A stretch of DNA of 64,000 bases, taken from positions 1 to 64,000 of the forward strand of contig DASWNP010000040.1 in assembly GCA_036399175.1 (NCBI GenBank). Direction: 5' to 3'. Of the stretch, positions 8,714 through 17,633 are shown piece by piece. This stretch comes from DASWNP01 sp036399175. GTDB taxonomy: Bacteria > Acidobacteriota > Blastocatellia > Pyrinomonadales > Pyrinomonadaceae. Each line of letters begins with the position of its first letter. The first letter of the stretch is position 1. A program made the translations under genes and the position numbers. Below the pieces are notes generated by a model. It was not told where the DNA came from. It ran no database searches and saw nothing but the letters and a program-made list of their open reading frames with translations.

Positions 8714-9658
8714 ATGGCGTTGCCGCTCGTGATTGTTAATCCGACTTCGGCCTCCGGCGCGACGGGTGAGGCGTGGCCTGCCATTGCGAGCGACCTGCGG
8801 CGACATTTCGGCGCGTTCGCCTGCGTCTTCACAGAGGCCGGAGGCGACGCCGAACTGATAGCCGAGCGCGAGGCGAAGGCGGGCAGACGTTTGATTATCG
8901 CCTGCGGCGGCGACGGGACGATTTCGGAAACGGCCAACGGCATCCTGCGCTCGGGCGCGCAGTCCGAGTTGGGCATACTGCCGAGCGGGACGGGCGGCGA
9001 CTTTCGACGTACACTCGGCATCTCGACCCGCGCGAGCGAAGCCGCACGCGCGCTGCGCACGGGCAAGTCGCGCCTCATGGACGTTGGCCGCGCCACCTAT
9101 CTCAATCAAGCGGGAGTGTCCGAGACACGATACTTTTTAAACGTCGCTTCGTTCGGCATGGGCGGCGCGGTCGTCGAGCGCGTGAAGGAGAACAGGACGC
9201 CCTGGCTACCCTCGAACGTAGCGCGCCTGCTCGGCGGCAGAGTCGCCTTCGCCGCCGCCGCGCTTCAGACGACGCTCACCTTCTCGAAGCCTACCGTCGA
9301 GCTGCAAATCGACGACCGCGCCGCGTTTCGTCTCGCCGTCACAAACTTCTGCGTCGTCAACGCGCGCTACTTCGGCGGCGGAATGAAAATCGCTCCGGAA
9401 GCCAAAATCGACGACGGCCTCTTCGACATCGTCGCCATCGGAGACCTGAGCCCCTTCACCATCCTCACAAACTCCTACCGCATCTATCTCGGCACGCATC
9501 TGGGCATGCAGAAAGTCAGACACACGCGCGCCCGCCGCCTCGACGCTCGCCCCACCCGAGACGACCAACCCGTCATGCTCGAAATCGACGGCGAGCTTGC
9601 AGGCCATCTCCCCGCCACTTTTGAAATCATGCCCGCCGCGCTACGAATAAAAGTCTAG
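8714..9658 (+). CDS. diacylglycerol kinase / lipid kinase family protein (DagK-like)
   Basis: A 314-residue cytosolic or membrane-associated lipid kinase of the DAGK catalytic family (also YegS-like). It phosphorylates a lipid hydroxyl with ATP. Visible: N-terminal VIVNPTSASG, the nucleotide-binding ACGGDGTISE at about residues 63-71, LPSGTGGDF near 95 and a C-terminal DDGLFDIVAIGDLS typical of the family. With the PlsC homologue just upstream it may act in phosphatidate recycling or in making an unusual lipid; the substrate (diacylglycerol, sphingoid or ether lipid) cannot be told from sequence. The upstream gap consists almost entirely of the G/A repeat element, which supplies purine-rich sequence in the ribosome-binding position. 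Confidence 0.88.
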   Translation: MALPLVIVNPTSASGATGEAWPAIASDLRRHFGAFACVFTEAGGDAELIAEREAKAGRRLIIACGGDGTISETANGILRSGAQSELGILPSGTGGDFRRTLGISTRASEAARALRTGKSRLMDVGRATYLNQAGVSETRYFLNVASFGMGGAVVERVKENRTPWLPSNVARLLGGRVAFAAAALQTTLTFSKPTVELQIDDRAAFRLAVTNFCVVNARYFGGGMKIAPEAKIDDGLFDIVAIGDLSPFTILTNSYRIYLGTHLGMQKVRHTRARRLDARPTRDDQPVMLEIDGELAGHLPATFEIMPAALRIKV

Positions 9659-9747
9659 AGTCTGAAGTCTGGAGTCTGGAGTCAAAACCAAAACACTTCT
9701 TGTCTTTGGCTTCAGACTTCAGACTCTCGACTCCAGACTCCAGACTT
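9651..9747. repeat. heptad inverted-repeat element, family B copy 1 (AGTCTGG)
   Basis: AGTCTGG-type heptamers at 9651-9683 face their complement at about 9714-9746, giving 33-bp imperfect arms. The loop TCAAAACCAAAACACTTCTT is closely similar to the loop of the 61.9 kb copy. It lies between convergent genes and overlaps both their ends, so it may also terminate transcription. Confidence 0.88.
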
Positions 9748-10888
9748 ATTGTCCGAAGGCCGAGTTGCCGAGGAAATTTTTGCGGACGTAGACGACGGTG
9801 TCTTGGAGCGTTTCGGCGGGGTCGCGGGGAGCGAAGCCGAGTTCGCTTTGAGCTTTGGAAGAGTCGAGATACCAGAAGTAATCGGCCATCTCGATTTCGG
9901 TGGGCTCTACGGGCGGCGTCAGCTTCCAGTGCCGGTAGAGCGCATGAAGGCCGCGTGCGCCCGAGACGGCGAGGCGGGAGGGAATCGAGAGACGCGGGGC
10001 GGGCGTCTTGGTGAGACGTTCGAGGCGCGCGAAGAATTTTTCAAACGTCCAGTTGGCCGCGCCGAGCAGGTAGCGCTCGCCGTGCTCGCCGCGCGCCATC
10101 GCGGCGCGGAAGGCCGAAGCCGCGTCGCGCACATCGACGAAGCTCAGACCGCCCTTCGGCGTCGAGATGATTTTGCGCGCGAGGAAATCTAGAACGACTT
10201 TGGTCGAGCTGAGACGCTCGTCGCCGGGGCCGAGCAGCAGGCTCGGATTGAGGATGACGAGGCGGCGTCCGTCGCCCGCGAAGTGTTCGAGCGCGACGCG
10301 CTCCTGATAAACCTTGCTCGCGTAGTAAGGCCAGCGCGCGACGATGTCGAGGGGCGGCGACCAATCTTCGTCAGGGATAGCTTCGCCGTCTTCGGTGACG
10401 GCGATTGTGCCGCTCGTCGAAGCCATGACGATTGAGCGCACGCCCGCCGCCCGCGCCGCGTCGCAAACGAGACGCGTGCCGTCAACGTGCAGCGAGTACA
10501 TCCGGTGCGCGTCCTCCTGCTCGCGCGAGACGCGACCCGCGAGGTGATAAATCTCTGCCACCCCGTCGACCGCGCGCGCGACATCCGACGCCGACGTGAC
10601 CGAGCCTTCAAACGCTTCGACTCCAAGCTCCGCGAGCCACGCCGGAGCCGACGTTGCCATCACGCGAACGCCCCGCGCGCCCGCTTCGACCAACTGGCGC
10701 ACGAGATGCGAGCCGAGAAAGCCCGTCCCGCCCGTCACCAGCGTCAAAGCCTGCGCCCTTCGCGCCAGCGCCGCCTTCTTCGACGCACCAGCCGCCCTCG
10801 CCAGCCCCGTCTCCTTCGACGCCGCGCCCTTCTTCGCCCCGGCCTTCGCCGAGCCCTTCCTCGATGTGCGTTGCTTGCTGCTTACCAT
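9746..10888 (-). CDS. extended SDR NAD-dependent epimerase/dehydratase
   Basis: A 380-residue extended short-chain dehydrogenase. A 48-residue Lys/Ala/Ser-rich N-terminal extension precedes a Rossmann motif VTGGTGFLGSH (residues 51-61). The catalytic YYASK is near 189 and NPSLLLGPGD follows. It resembles dihydroflavonol-4-reductase-like enzymes and the HpnA sugar epimerase of hopanoid loci, but no partner hop genes are seen here. It sits downstream of the ElbD-like gene on the same strand, separated only by a repeat element, so it could belong to the same lipid pathway. The substrate is unknown. The basic extension is low-complexity and may be a recent addition; an internal start near residue 48 is possible. 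Confidence 0.82.
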   Translation of the reverse strand: MVSSKQRTSRKGSAKAGAKKGAASKETGLARAAGASKKAALARRAQALTLVTGGTGFLGSHLVRQLVEAGARGVRVMATSAPAWLAELGVEAFEGSVTSASDVARAVDGVAEIYHLAGRVSREQEDAHRMYSLHVDGTRLVCDAARAAGVRSIVMASTSGTIAVTEDGEAIPDEDWSPPLDIVARWPYYASKVYQERVALEHFAGDGRRLVILNPSLLLGPGDERLSSTKVVLDFLARKIISTPKGGLSFVDVRDAASAFRAAMARGEHGERYLLGAANWTFEKFFARLERLTKTPAPRLSIPSRLAVSGARGLHALYRHWKLTPPVEPTEIEMADYFWYLDSSKAQSELGFAPRDPAETLQDTVVYVRKNFLGNSAFGQ

Positions 10889-10894
10889 AAGGAT

Positions 10895-11003
10895 TAGTAA
10901 ATCGTGAATCGTAAATCGTAAATAGTGAAAACCTGTCTTCTACTATTCACGATTGACGATTCACGATTTACGGCTTTTTATCGATTCACGATTTACGTCT
11001 TTT
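10895..11003. repeat. heptad inverted-repeat element, family A copy 2
   Basis: Same heptamers as at 7.6 kb but in the opposite orientation. The loop at 10927-10941 (GAAAACCTGTCTTCT) is the exact reverse complement of the 7.6 kb loop. An extra half copy ending GATTTACGTCTTTT completes the element at the stop codon of the next gene. Confidence 0.9.
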
Positions 11004-14000
11004 CACGTCGTTAGTTGTTCGCTGGTCTCTTCGGCGGCGGCGCGGCGTTCGGTGCGCCAGCGTCGGCGAAGGGATTTGGCGTCGAAGGCGTGGCGCGTGC
11101 CGTCGCGGAGGTTTTCGACTTCATGCTGAACGAGGGCGGCGATGAGCCTGTAGGCTTCGGAACGCGGCGTGCCTTTGGTCATCGCTTCGAGTTCTTCGTG
11201 CGAGAGAAAGCGACCGATGCGTGCGCCGATGTCGCGGCTCTTGATGATGTTCGAGCCTTTGGGGAGGGCTTGGTAAGTGCCCCAGAGATAGACCGGAAGA
11301 ATCCCTGTGCGCGTGGCGAGCGCGAGGTAGCCGATGACGGGCTTGAATTCGGCCATCTCGCCCGAGAGCGAGCGCGTGCCTTCGGGGAAGATGAGCGCGT
11401 TGAAGCCCCGGTCAAGAAACGAGCGGGCGTGCCGCAGCGATTTGCGGAGACTGCCGGAACGCTCCATCGGGACGAGGTTCGTGAAGTTGTCCATGTAGGC
11501 GCGCTTGTACTTGTTGTCGAAGAAATAGTCTGCGGCGGCGAGCGCGACGAGGTCTCGCCCCTGCTCGCCGAGCGCCATCTTGACGAGCCCCATGTCGAGG
11601 TGCGACGCGTGGTTGGCGGCGACCATGAAGTTCGTGTGGACGGGGATATTGGTTCGCCCTTCGACGCCTGTGTGCAGGAACTTCTCGTAGAAGAGGCGCT
11701 GCAACACGTCGAGCCCACGATTGCCGACCGTTCGGACGAGCGAAGGGATGTAGATGTCTTCGTCTTCGACTTTGGCCTCGGCGGCGGCGCGTGCTTCCGC
11801 CGCGCGTTTCTGCGCCGGAGTGGGCTTGCGCGTGACGACCGTGAGCAGCTCGCGCAAATCGTGGACGGAGGTCAGCGTGTCGGGCGCGGTGAGCGTGCCG
11901 CCGGAGTGTTCGATGGCCGTCGCCAGCTCGACGTACATCAGGCTGTCGAAGCCGAGGTCGGAGAGGCGCGTGTCGAGCGTGACCTGCGGGCGCGGACGAT
12001 TCGAGACCGTCGCCACGAGGTCGATGAGCCAGGAGGCGTGATTGTCGCGCGCGTCGGCGCGTGCGCCGACCTGCGGCGTCGTCCGCGTGCCGCTTCTCAA
12101 GCTCTCTTCAAGCTCCTGCATCGCCTGCACGACTTCGCGGCGCTTGACCTTGCGCGTGGCGGTGCGCGGCAGCTCTTCGTCGGTGAAGTGGAGCACCTTG
12201 ACGCGCTTGAAGAAGGGAAGCTGAGTGGAAACGTCTCGGAAGTGCTCTTCGATTTTACGTTGCACCTGCTCGCGTGAGAGGGCGATGTCGTGGTCGTAGT
12301 CTGGGACGACCATGCAGGCCACCTTCTCGCCGATGCCGTCGGGCAGGCCGACGACGCTCAATTCCTTGACGTAAGGCGACGTGAAATAAAGCTCCTCTAT
12401 CTCGTCGGGGTAGACGTTCTTGCCGTTGGTATCGACGATGATTTCTTTGGAGCGCCCGACGAGGTAGAGGTTGCCTTCGTCGTCGAGGCGTCCGAGGTCG
12501 CCCGTGTAGAGCCAACGGTTGACGAGAGTGGAGCGGGTGGCCTCTTCGTTCTCGAAGTAGCCGAGCATGACGTTTGCGCCGCGCGCGATGACTTCGCCGA
12601 TGCCGCCCTCACCCGCGTCGGCAATCTTGATTTCGACGCCGGGCAGAGGCTTGCCGACGCTCGTCGCCACCAGTCCGTTCTGCGGGCGCGTGACTGTCAA
12701 AACGGGCGAGGCTTCGGTCAGTCCGTAGCCTTCGAGAATGGTGAAGCCGAGGCCGTGCATCTCTCGTTTGATGTTTTCGTTTAAGGCCGAGCCGCCGCTA
12801 ATCAGGTAGCGTATGCGCCCGCCCATCCCTTGATGGATGGGACGAAAGACGAGCTGGCCGAGGTTGAGAGGGGTTCTATCTCGAAGCCAACTGTTGGCGC
12901 GAATCAAAAGGTCTGCCGAGCGCCCGACCCATTCGCCGTTCTCGTTGAGGCGATTCTTGATGCGGCGATGCAGCATCTCCCAGAGCGCGGGCACGCCGAC
13001 CATGCCTGTGACGTGTCCGTTCTTGATGGCTCGCGCGAGTTCTTCGCCGGAGAGGTCTGGCAGGTAAGTTATCTGCGCGCCGCGACTGAGCGGGGTGAGA
13101 AAGCCGGTCGAGAACTCGAAGGTGTGATGGAGAGGAAGCACGGAGAGCACGCCGTCGCTCGTCGACATGTCGAAGACCGACGAGAGCATCGAGACCATGT
13201 TGGCGAGGTTCTTGTGCGAGAGCATGACGCCTTTGGGCTGCCCCGTCGTGCCCGAAGTGTAGATGAGCGAGGCGAGCGACTGCGCGGGAACACGCGCCGG
13301 AAGAAGCGCGATGCGCGTCTCTTCGGCCTTCTCGTCTATCAGCTCGAAGACCTCTTCGTAGCGCCAGATGCGCGTCGCTTCGAGCCCGGCGGCGAGCAGA
13401 CGCTCCTGTAGCTCCGGGTGCTTATCGGCAAGCTCGGCGCTGGTGACGATGCCTGTGGCATTGCTGGCTCGCGCGAAGTTGACTATCTCTTCGGTCGAGC
13501 TTTCGGGGTCGAGCGGGACGCAGGTCGCGCCCGCCTTCATCACGCCGAAATAGCTGATGCCCCATTCCGGAGCGTTGTGGCTGAAGAGCACGACGCGGTC
13601 GCCGGGGCGCACGCCCTGCGCGGCGAGGAAGGCTGCGGCGCGCGTGGCAAGCTCCTGCAAGTTGGCGTAGGTGTACTGCTCCTTTCGTCCGTCGCGCTCG
13701 ATGCGCATGGCGACGCGCGTGGCGAAGCGCTTGGTGGAAGTGTCGAAGAGTTCGAGCAAATCTCGGTAGGTGTAGACGCGCTTCTCTTTGACGCGCATGT
13801 CCTCTTCGAGCGTGGGGAAGACCCATTTCCTGAGACCGGGGAAATGGATGTTCATCCAGTAGTCGTACCAGTCGAGGCGTTCGGGATGCCAGGGCAGGAG
13901 CGCGTGCTCGTCCTTGCGTATGTGCGCGAAGAGAGAGCGGACGTTGTCGGCGCGGAAGATGTATGCGTTCTCCACCATGAAGGGGCGAAACATCTCGAAG

Positions 14001-15433
14001 GCTTCCTGCGTCTCGCGCGTGATTTCTTCGAGGCGCTCGACGCGCTCTTTCGCACGGTCGATAACTTCCGTTAAGCGACCGCCGCCCCAGCGCGGGCGGA
14101 CGCGTTCGAGAAGACCCGAAACCTTACGCGCGGCGGCGTTGACCATCGGCGTCGAAGTGGAATCGAAACGCGCGGGCGTGACGGGGCGCGCCTCCATCCG
14201 CGAGGCGATTTCGTTGACGAGAGTAAAGCCCGTCTCCTTCTCCTGAAAATGTTTTCTCTTATAGAGACCGAGCAGCCCGACGATGCGGCGCATCTCGTTC
14301 GGGTTGCTGTCGCCCGTCGCCGCCTGATAGACGAGGCGAGGCTCTTTGACGCACGCCTCTGCGGCAACAGCCAGCATCACCGAAGCGACCGAATCGACCG
14401 GAGTGATGTCTAAAATCAGCTTCTCGTTGACGGGAATCTGCGTCTGCCCTTTGAGCGTGATGAAGATGAGCGGAGCGGTGGTAGTGAAACCTTCGTTCCA
14501 GCCGGGGAAGGGGAAGGCTTCGGCTGATTCAACGATGGAAGGGCGCACGATGGCGCGCACGATTCCGGTCTCGGCGGCGACCATCTGCTCGCCCAGACTC
14601 TTCGTGTAGGTGTAGATGTTCGGCCAACCCCAGAAAGTGGCACGCTCGATGCCGAGTTCGGTCAGGCGCTCTCTCGTCCAAACCTTTCGCTCGCGCGCGA
14701 CGGCTAAGCCCATCGCATCGAGGTCGTCGGGGTCACGCCCCTCTTCGACGAGGCGTTTTCGTGCAAGCTCACGAAAACGCGCGGCCATCAGAGAATCGCG
14801 CGCCTCGTCGCGCACGCGCACCGCCAGCTTCTCGCAATCCCTGATTTCATTCTCGACCGAAAACTCGACGCCCGGCATCTCTTCGCGCCGAGGGAAATAA
14901 CCGATGACCGGGTCGCTCTCCCAGACCGGCCCCGAGCGATTCCCTGCGACGAAGCAGGTCGAGACGTGGACGAGCGCCGGGCGCTTCATGCGTTTGACGA
15001 AGTCGATGACGTTCTGCGTGCCTGTGACATTCGTCCTCAGCGCGCTCTCTAAGGTCGGATTGAAGGTGACGTTTCCGGCGGAGTTGATGACGACATCCAC
15101 GTCGTCTGCAATCGCCTGCGCTTCTTCCTCCGTGAAGCCGAGATTGTCTTCGCCGATGTCGCCGCCGACGATGCGGATTTTGTCCCTGACGAAATCCTCG
15201 AAAGCGTCGCCCCATGCCTCGCGCAAGGGGTCGAAGGGCGGGGCGGTGATGACGTTGTTCCAGAAGCGCGTCTGCGATTCCTCTTTCGAGCGCGCGCGCA
15301 CGGTGACGTAGACGCGCCCGACGCCCGGAAAGCGCGAGAGCAGCATGCTCAAAGTCACCTTGCCGAGAAAGCCCGTGCTCCCGATGATGAAGATTTTTCT
15401 GTCGTTATAGATTTCTGTCGGAGATAACTTCAT
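11003..15433 (-). CDS. elbD: ElbD-like fusion: fatty acyl reductase, acyl-CoA/AMP ligase, ACP and PlsC acyltransferase
   Basis: A 1476-residue multidomain lipid enzyme. In order: an NAD-binding_4 fatty acyl thioester reductase (IIGSTGFLGK at residue 16, catalytic YTYTK near 273); an AMP-forming ligase near residues 570-1110 (LIYTSGTTGQPKG at 721); an acyl carrier domain with the phosphopantetheine serine in LGFDSLM near 1162; and a PlsC domain with NHASHLD near 1276 and FPEGTRS near 1352. As I recall, this architecture is that of ElbD, tied to ether lipid synthesis in Myxococcus and reported in Acidobacteria that make ether-linked iso-diabolic acid. The inferred role is loading a fatty acid, reducing it and acylating a glycerol backbone. 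The start is supported by TAGGA upstream and a 7-base gap from the LarA-like gene, indicating an operon. Confidence 0.85.
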   Translation of the reverse strand: MKLSPTEIYNDRKIFIIGSTGFLGKVTLSMLLSRFPGVGRVYVTVRARSKEESQTRFWNNVITAPPFDPLREAWGDAFEDFVRDKIRIVGGDIGEDNLGFTEEEAQAIADDVDVVINSAGNVTFNPTLESALRTNVTGTQNVIDFVKRMKRPALVHVSTCFVAGNRSGPVWESDPVIGYFPRREEMPGVEFSVENEIRDCEKLAVRVRDEARDSLMAARFRELARKRLVEEGRDPDDLDAMGLAVARERKVWTRERLTELGIERATFWGWPNIYTYTKSLGEQMVAAETGIVRAIVRPSIVESAEAFPFPGWNEGFTTTAPLIFITLKGQTQIPVNEKLILDITPVDSVASVMLAVAAEACVKEPRLVYQAATGDSNPNEMRRIVGLLGLYKRKHFQEKETGFTLVNEIASRMEARPVTPARFDSTSTPMVNAAARKVSGLLERVRPRWGGGRLTEVIDRAKERVERLEEITRETQEAFEMFRPFMVENAYIFRADNVRSLFAHIRKDEHALLPWHPERLDWYDYWMNIHFPGLRKWVFPTLEEDMRVKEKRVYTYRDLLELFDTSTKRFATRVAMRIERDGRKEQYTYANLQELATRAAAFLAAQGVRPGDRVVLFSHNAPEWGISYFGVMKAGATCVPLDPESSTEEIVNFARASNATGIVTSAELADKHPELQERLLAAGLEATRIWRYEEVFELIDEKAEETRIALLPARVPAQSLASLIYTSGTTGQPKGVMLSHKNLANMVSMLSSVFDMSTSDGVLSVLPLHHTFEFSTGFLTPLSRGAQITYLPDLSGEELARAIKNGHVTGMVGVPALWEMLHRRIKNRLNENGEWVGRSADLLIRANSWLRDRTPLNLGQLVFRPIHQGMGGRIRYLISGGSALNENIKREMHGLGFTILEGYGLTEASPVLTVTRPQNGLVATSVGKPLPGVEIKIADAGEGGIGEVIARGANVMLGYFENEEATRSTLVNRWLYTGDLGRLDDEGNLYLVGRSKEIIVDTNGKNVYPDEIEELYFTSPYVKELSVVGLPDGIGEKVACMVVPDYDHDIALSREQVQRKIEEHFRDVSTQLPFFKRVKVLHFTDEELPRTATRKVKRREVVQAMQELEESLRSGTRTTPQVGARADARDNHASWLIDLVATVSNRPRPQVTLDTRLSDLGFDSLMYVELATAIEHSGGTLTAPDTLTSVHDLRELLTVVTRKPTPAQKRAAEARAAAEAKVEDEDIYIPSLVRTVGNRGLDVLQRLFYEKFLHTGVEGRTNIPVHTNFMVAANHASHLDMGLVKMALGEQGRDLVALAAADYFFDNKYKRAYMDNFTNLVPMERSGSLRKSLRHARSFLDRGFNALIFPEGTRSLSGEMAEFKPVIGYLALATRTGILPVYLWGTYQALPKGSNIIKSRDIGARIGRFLSHEELEAMTKGTPRSEAYRLIAALVQHEVENLRDGTRHAFDAKSLRRRWRTERRAAAEETSEQLTT

Positions 15434-15440
15434 AAAAATC

Positions 15441-17039
15441 CTATTCCATATCGCAGACGGCGATGACGGGCTGGTGAAGCATCGTTATCTCTGCCGAGCG
15501 CCCGACGTAGCTGCGCGCCATCGCAATAGCCTCCGTCAGATTGTCTGCGCGCTCCCATCCGAGACGCTCGGGAACGTGCGCGTTCTCGGCTCCGGCGGCA
15601 ATGACGCGCCCGACGTGCTGGCGACCGTTTTCGCCCCAATACCACATGAAGAAAGGATGCGCGCCGTGATAGGCGTTGCCGCGCCGGTACATCTCTATGT
15701 AGCTCGGATTGTTCGCAAACTCGCGCTCGTACTTGTCGCGCAAAGTGTCTGCGTCGCGCGTCTCCGGCAGCAGCCGATTGAAAAACTCGATGTAGCTCGG
15801 ATGGAAGTTGTGGTCGAACTCGTCGTAGCAGGGGTGCTGGAGAATCAGCACGCCGCCTTTTTTCAGAAGAGGCTTGTTGCGATAGAAGTTGAAATGATAG
15901 CCGAGCGCCATCACCTGCACGAGCAAAGGGTTCAAAATCGAATAGACGTTGTAAGGCGAGATGTCGGGGATACCGGTTATCAGGATGTCGCACTGGCCGT
16001 TGACGGGGATGGAGTACTGGTCGAAATTCTTTTCGAGAATCTTTGCGTGCGTCGGCTCGGTGCGCCCTGCGTGGCAGGCAATCATCTGATACTGCGCGGG
16101 GAACGAATGCAGAAGCTTTCTGCGCGCGGCGCGCGGCATCATGCTCATCGAGCGGCGCATAGCCTCGAACTTGAGACGGTCGAAGGAAGAGAAATCGTCC
16201 TCGTTCTTCAAGAGGAAATCCATCTCGCCCGTGTACATCCGGTTGTTCAAGGCCGTCTCGATGTGAAAGACGTTCATGTGCTCATCGACAAGCTTGCCCA
16301 GTCGCTCGACCTTGTGATTCAGGGCAGAGCGTTTCGGATCCATGTAACTGTCGGAATCGCGTATGGTCTGCGGCTCGTGATGCGCGCGGAGGGATTCGTA
16401 GTCGCAGAGGCCGACGGCGACCGACTTGTGGCCGCCGTCCATCGGGACGAGGTTGATGTTGACGTAGATGACGAGGTCGCTCTCGGCTGCGCGTCGGTTG
16501 ATGCGGAGCGGTTCTTTATGGCGCGTCTCGCCGAGCGTGACGAGGCCGTGCGGGTCTTCGGCGTCGTGGTTGTAGTAACGTTCGGGGTAGAACTCCTTGA
16601 AAATCTTCGCGCCGACCATGCGCCGCATCTCCCACTCGGTCATCTTCCGGTGCAGGGAATTGGCGATGATGATGTGCACGTCGTCTACGCCGTGACCGGC
16701 GAGCATGTCGAGGACGATTTCGAGCACGGTCTGGCGGATGTCGGGCGTCGCCATCGGCGGCAGAGGCAGGCTGATGTCGTCGATGGCGATAGTCACTTTC
16801 ATGCCCGGCTCAAGCTGCGCGAAAAGCGGCGGGCAGTCGTGCGGGTGGTTGAGGGCATAACGAATCGCCGCCTCGCGGTTGGGCAGACCCTTAATAGGCG
16901 GCTTCGGATAGATGACGCGCGTGCCGATGGGCAAATCTTCGAGGATGAAATCCTCCCCCGAAGGGATGATGCGCGGCGCGCTGTCGCGGTCGATGTAGAC
17001 GACCGATTCGTGAACCTTGCGTCGAAGTTGTAGTGACAT
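15441..17039 (-). CDS. LarA-like (lactate racemase N-terminal domain) protein
   Basis: A 532-residue protein of the LarA/DUF2088 family, whose best known member racemises lactate with a nickel-pincer cofactor. Family-like segments are VTIAIDDISLPLPPM, the ANSLHRKMTEWEMRR block (compare GTHRPMT in LarA), RYYNHDAEDPHGLV and MDGGHKSVAVGL. The PHxxAGYSGGRK region of LarA is only partly kept, so the chemistry may differ. No larB/C/E cofactor genes are in the window. It lies 7 bases upstream of the ElbD-like gene on the same strand, so a role in ether-lipid formation or in supplying its substrate is plausible but inferred. It is about 100 residues longer than LarA. Confidence 0.72.
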   Translation of the reverse strand: MSLQLRRKVHESVVYIDRDSAPRIIPSGEDFILEDLPIGTRVIYPKPPIKGLPNREAAIRYALNHPHDCPPLFAQLEPGMKVTIAIDDISLPLPPMATPDIRQTVLEIVLDMLAGHGVDDVHIIIANSLHRKMTEWEMRRMVGAKIFKEFYPERYYNHDAEDPHGLVTLGETRHKEPLRINRRAAESDLVIYVNINLVPMDGGHKSVAVGLCDYESLRAHHEPQTIRDSDSYMDPKRSALNHKVERLGKLVDEHMNVFHIETALNNRMYTGEMDFLLKNEDDFSSFDRLKFEAMRRSMSMMPRAARRKLLHSFPAQYQMIACHAGRTEPTHAKILEKNFDQYSIPVNGQCDILITGIPDISPYNVYSILNPLLVQVMALGYHFNFYRNKPLLKKGGVLILQHPCYDEFDHNFHPSYIEFFNRLLPETRDADTLRDKYEREFANNPSYIEMYRRGNAYHGAHPFFMWYWGENGRQHVGRVIAAGAENAHVPERLGWERADNLTEAIAMARSYVGRSAEITMLHQPVIAVCDME

Positions 17040-17067
17040 CTCTGATTTTTTGACCGGACGGTTCGAG

Positions 17068-17625
17068 TTATTTAGAAATCTCTTCCAGCCTTCCGAGGTA
17101 AACCCTGCTTTGTTGGAAATCGTTCGGCCCTAAGCCTGTATGCAAAGTCAGGATCATGTAAAGCTGGCCTTTCTCATCAAACTGCAACAGTTGATGCAAG
17201 GCTAACTTGGTTTCATCTCCCGTTATATGCCATAGGAACGCATCCACGTATCGCCCCTTCTTGGCTTCCGTCTCATACCAGCAATCAACGATGACCCTCT
17301 GCGGTTCTTCGGAGTCGAGCCTCGTTTCTGACCGAACCAGCCTGCTGCGAACAATCGCGCCATATTTGTTTTGAATCCAGCCTAAGTACTTAGCATAGCT
17401 TTCTCTAGCGCCTATTAAGGGGAAAGAGGCTCTCTTCTCCCATATTTGGCCGTATTGTTCCTGATTCATCTCTGAATGAAATTCAGCGACGGCTTTTTCA
17501 ACCTTGAGAGCTTCCTCGGCAGTCGTCTTTCTGGCGCTGAATCGCTCGTGCCGAGCGCAGGATAAAGCGACGCCTATCAGCAGTAGGATGAAGAACCAAC
17601 GAAGGTGAACTGAGTAGGCTTTCAT
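17068..17625 (-). CDS. putative lipoprotein of unknown function
   Basis: A 185-residue protein that I do not recognise with certainty. The N-terminus MKAYSVHLRWFFILLLIGVALSC has a basic start, a hydrophobic core and a lipobox-like VALSC, so it is probably a lipoprotein. The rest is soluble, with EKAVAEFHSEMNQEQYGQIW and an alternating strand pattern, somewhat like small DUF4019-type domains. It sits between the HAD phosphatase and the LarA-like gene in one minus-strand run, with gaps of 8 and 28 bases. Its base composition is visibly more A+T-rich than both neighbours, which suggests later insertion into an existing operon. Confidence 0.65.
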   Translation of the reverse strand: MKAYSVHLRWFFILLLIGVALSCARHERFSARKTTAEEALKVEKAVAEFHSEMNQEQYGQIWEKRASFPLIGARESYAKYLGWIQNKYGAIVRSRLVRSETRLDSEEPQRVIVDCWYETEAKKGRYVDAFLWHITGDETKLALHQLLQFDEKGQLYMILTLHTGLGPNDFQQSRVYLGRLEEISK

Positions 17626-17633
17626 GTATCCCC

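Noticed and set aside
15474..17033. 519-residue plus-strand frame opposite the LarA-like gene
   Set aside because: Shadow of the minus-strand gene with low-complexity Val/Arg/Asp composition and no motif.
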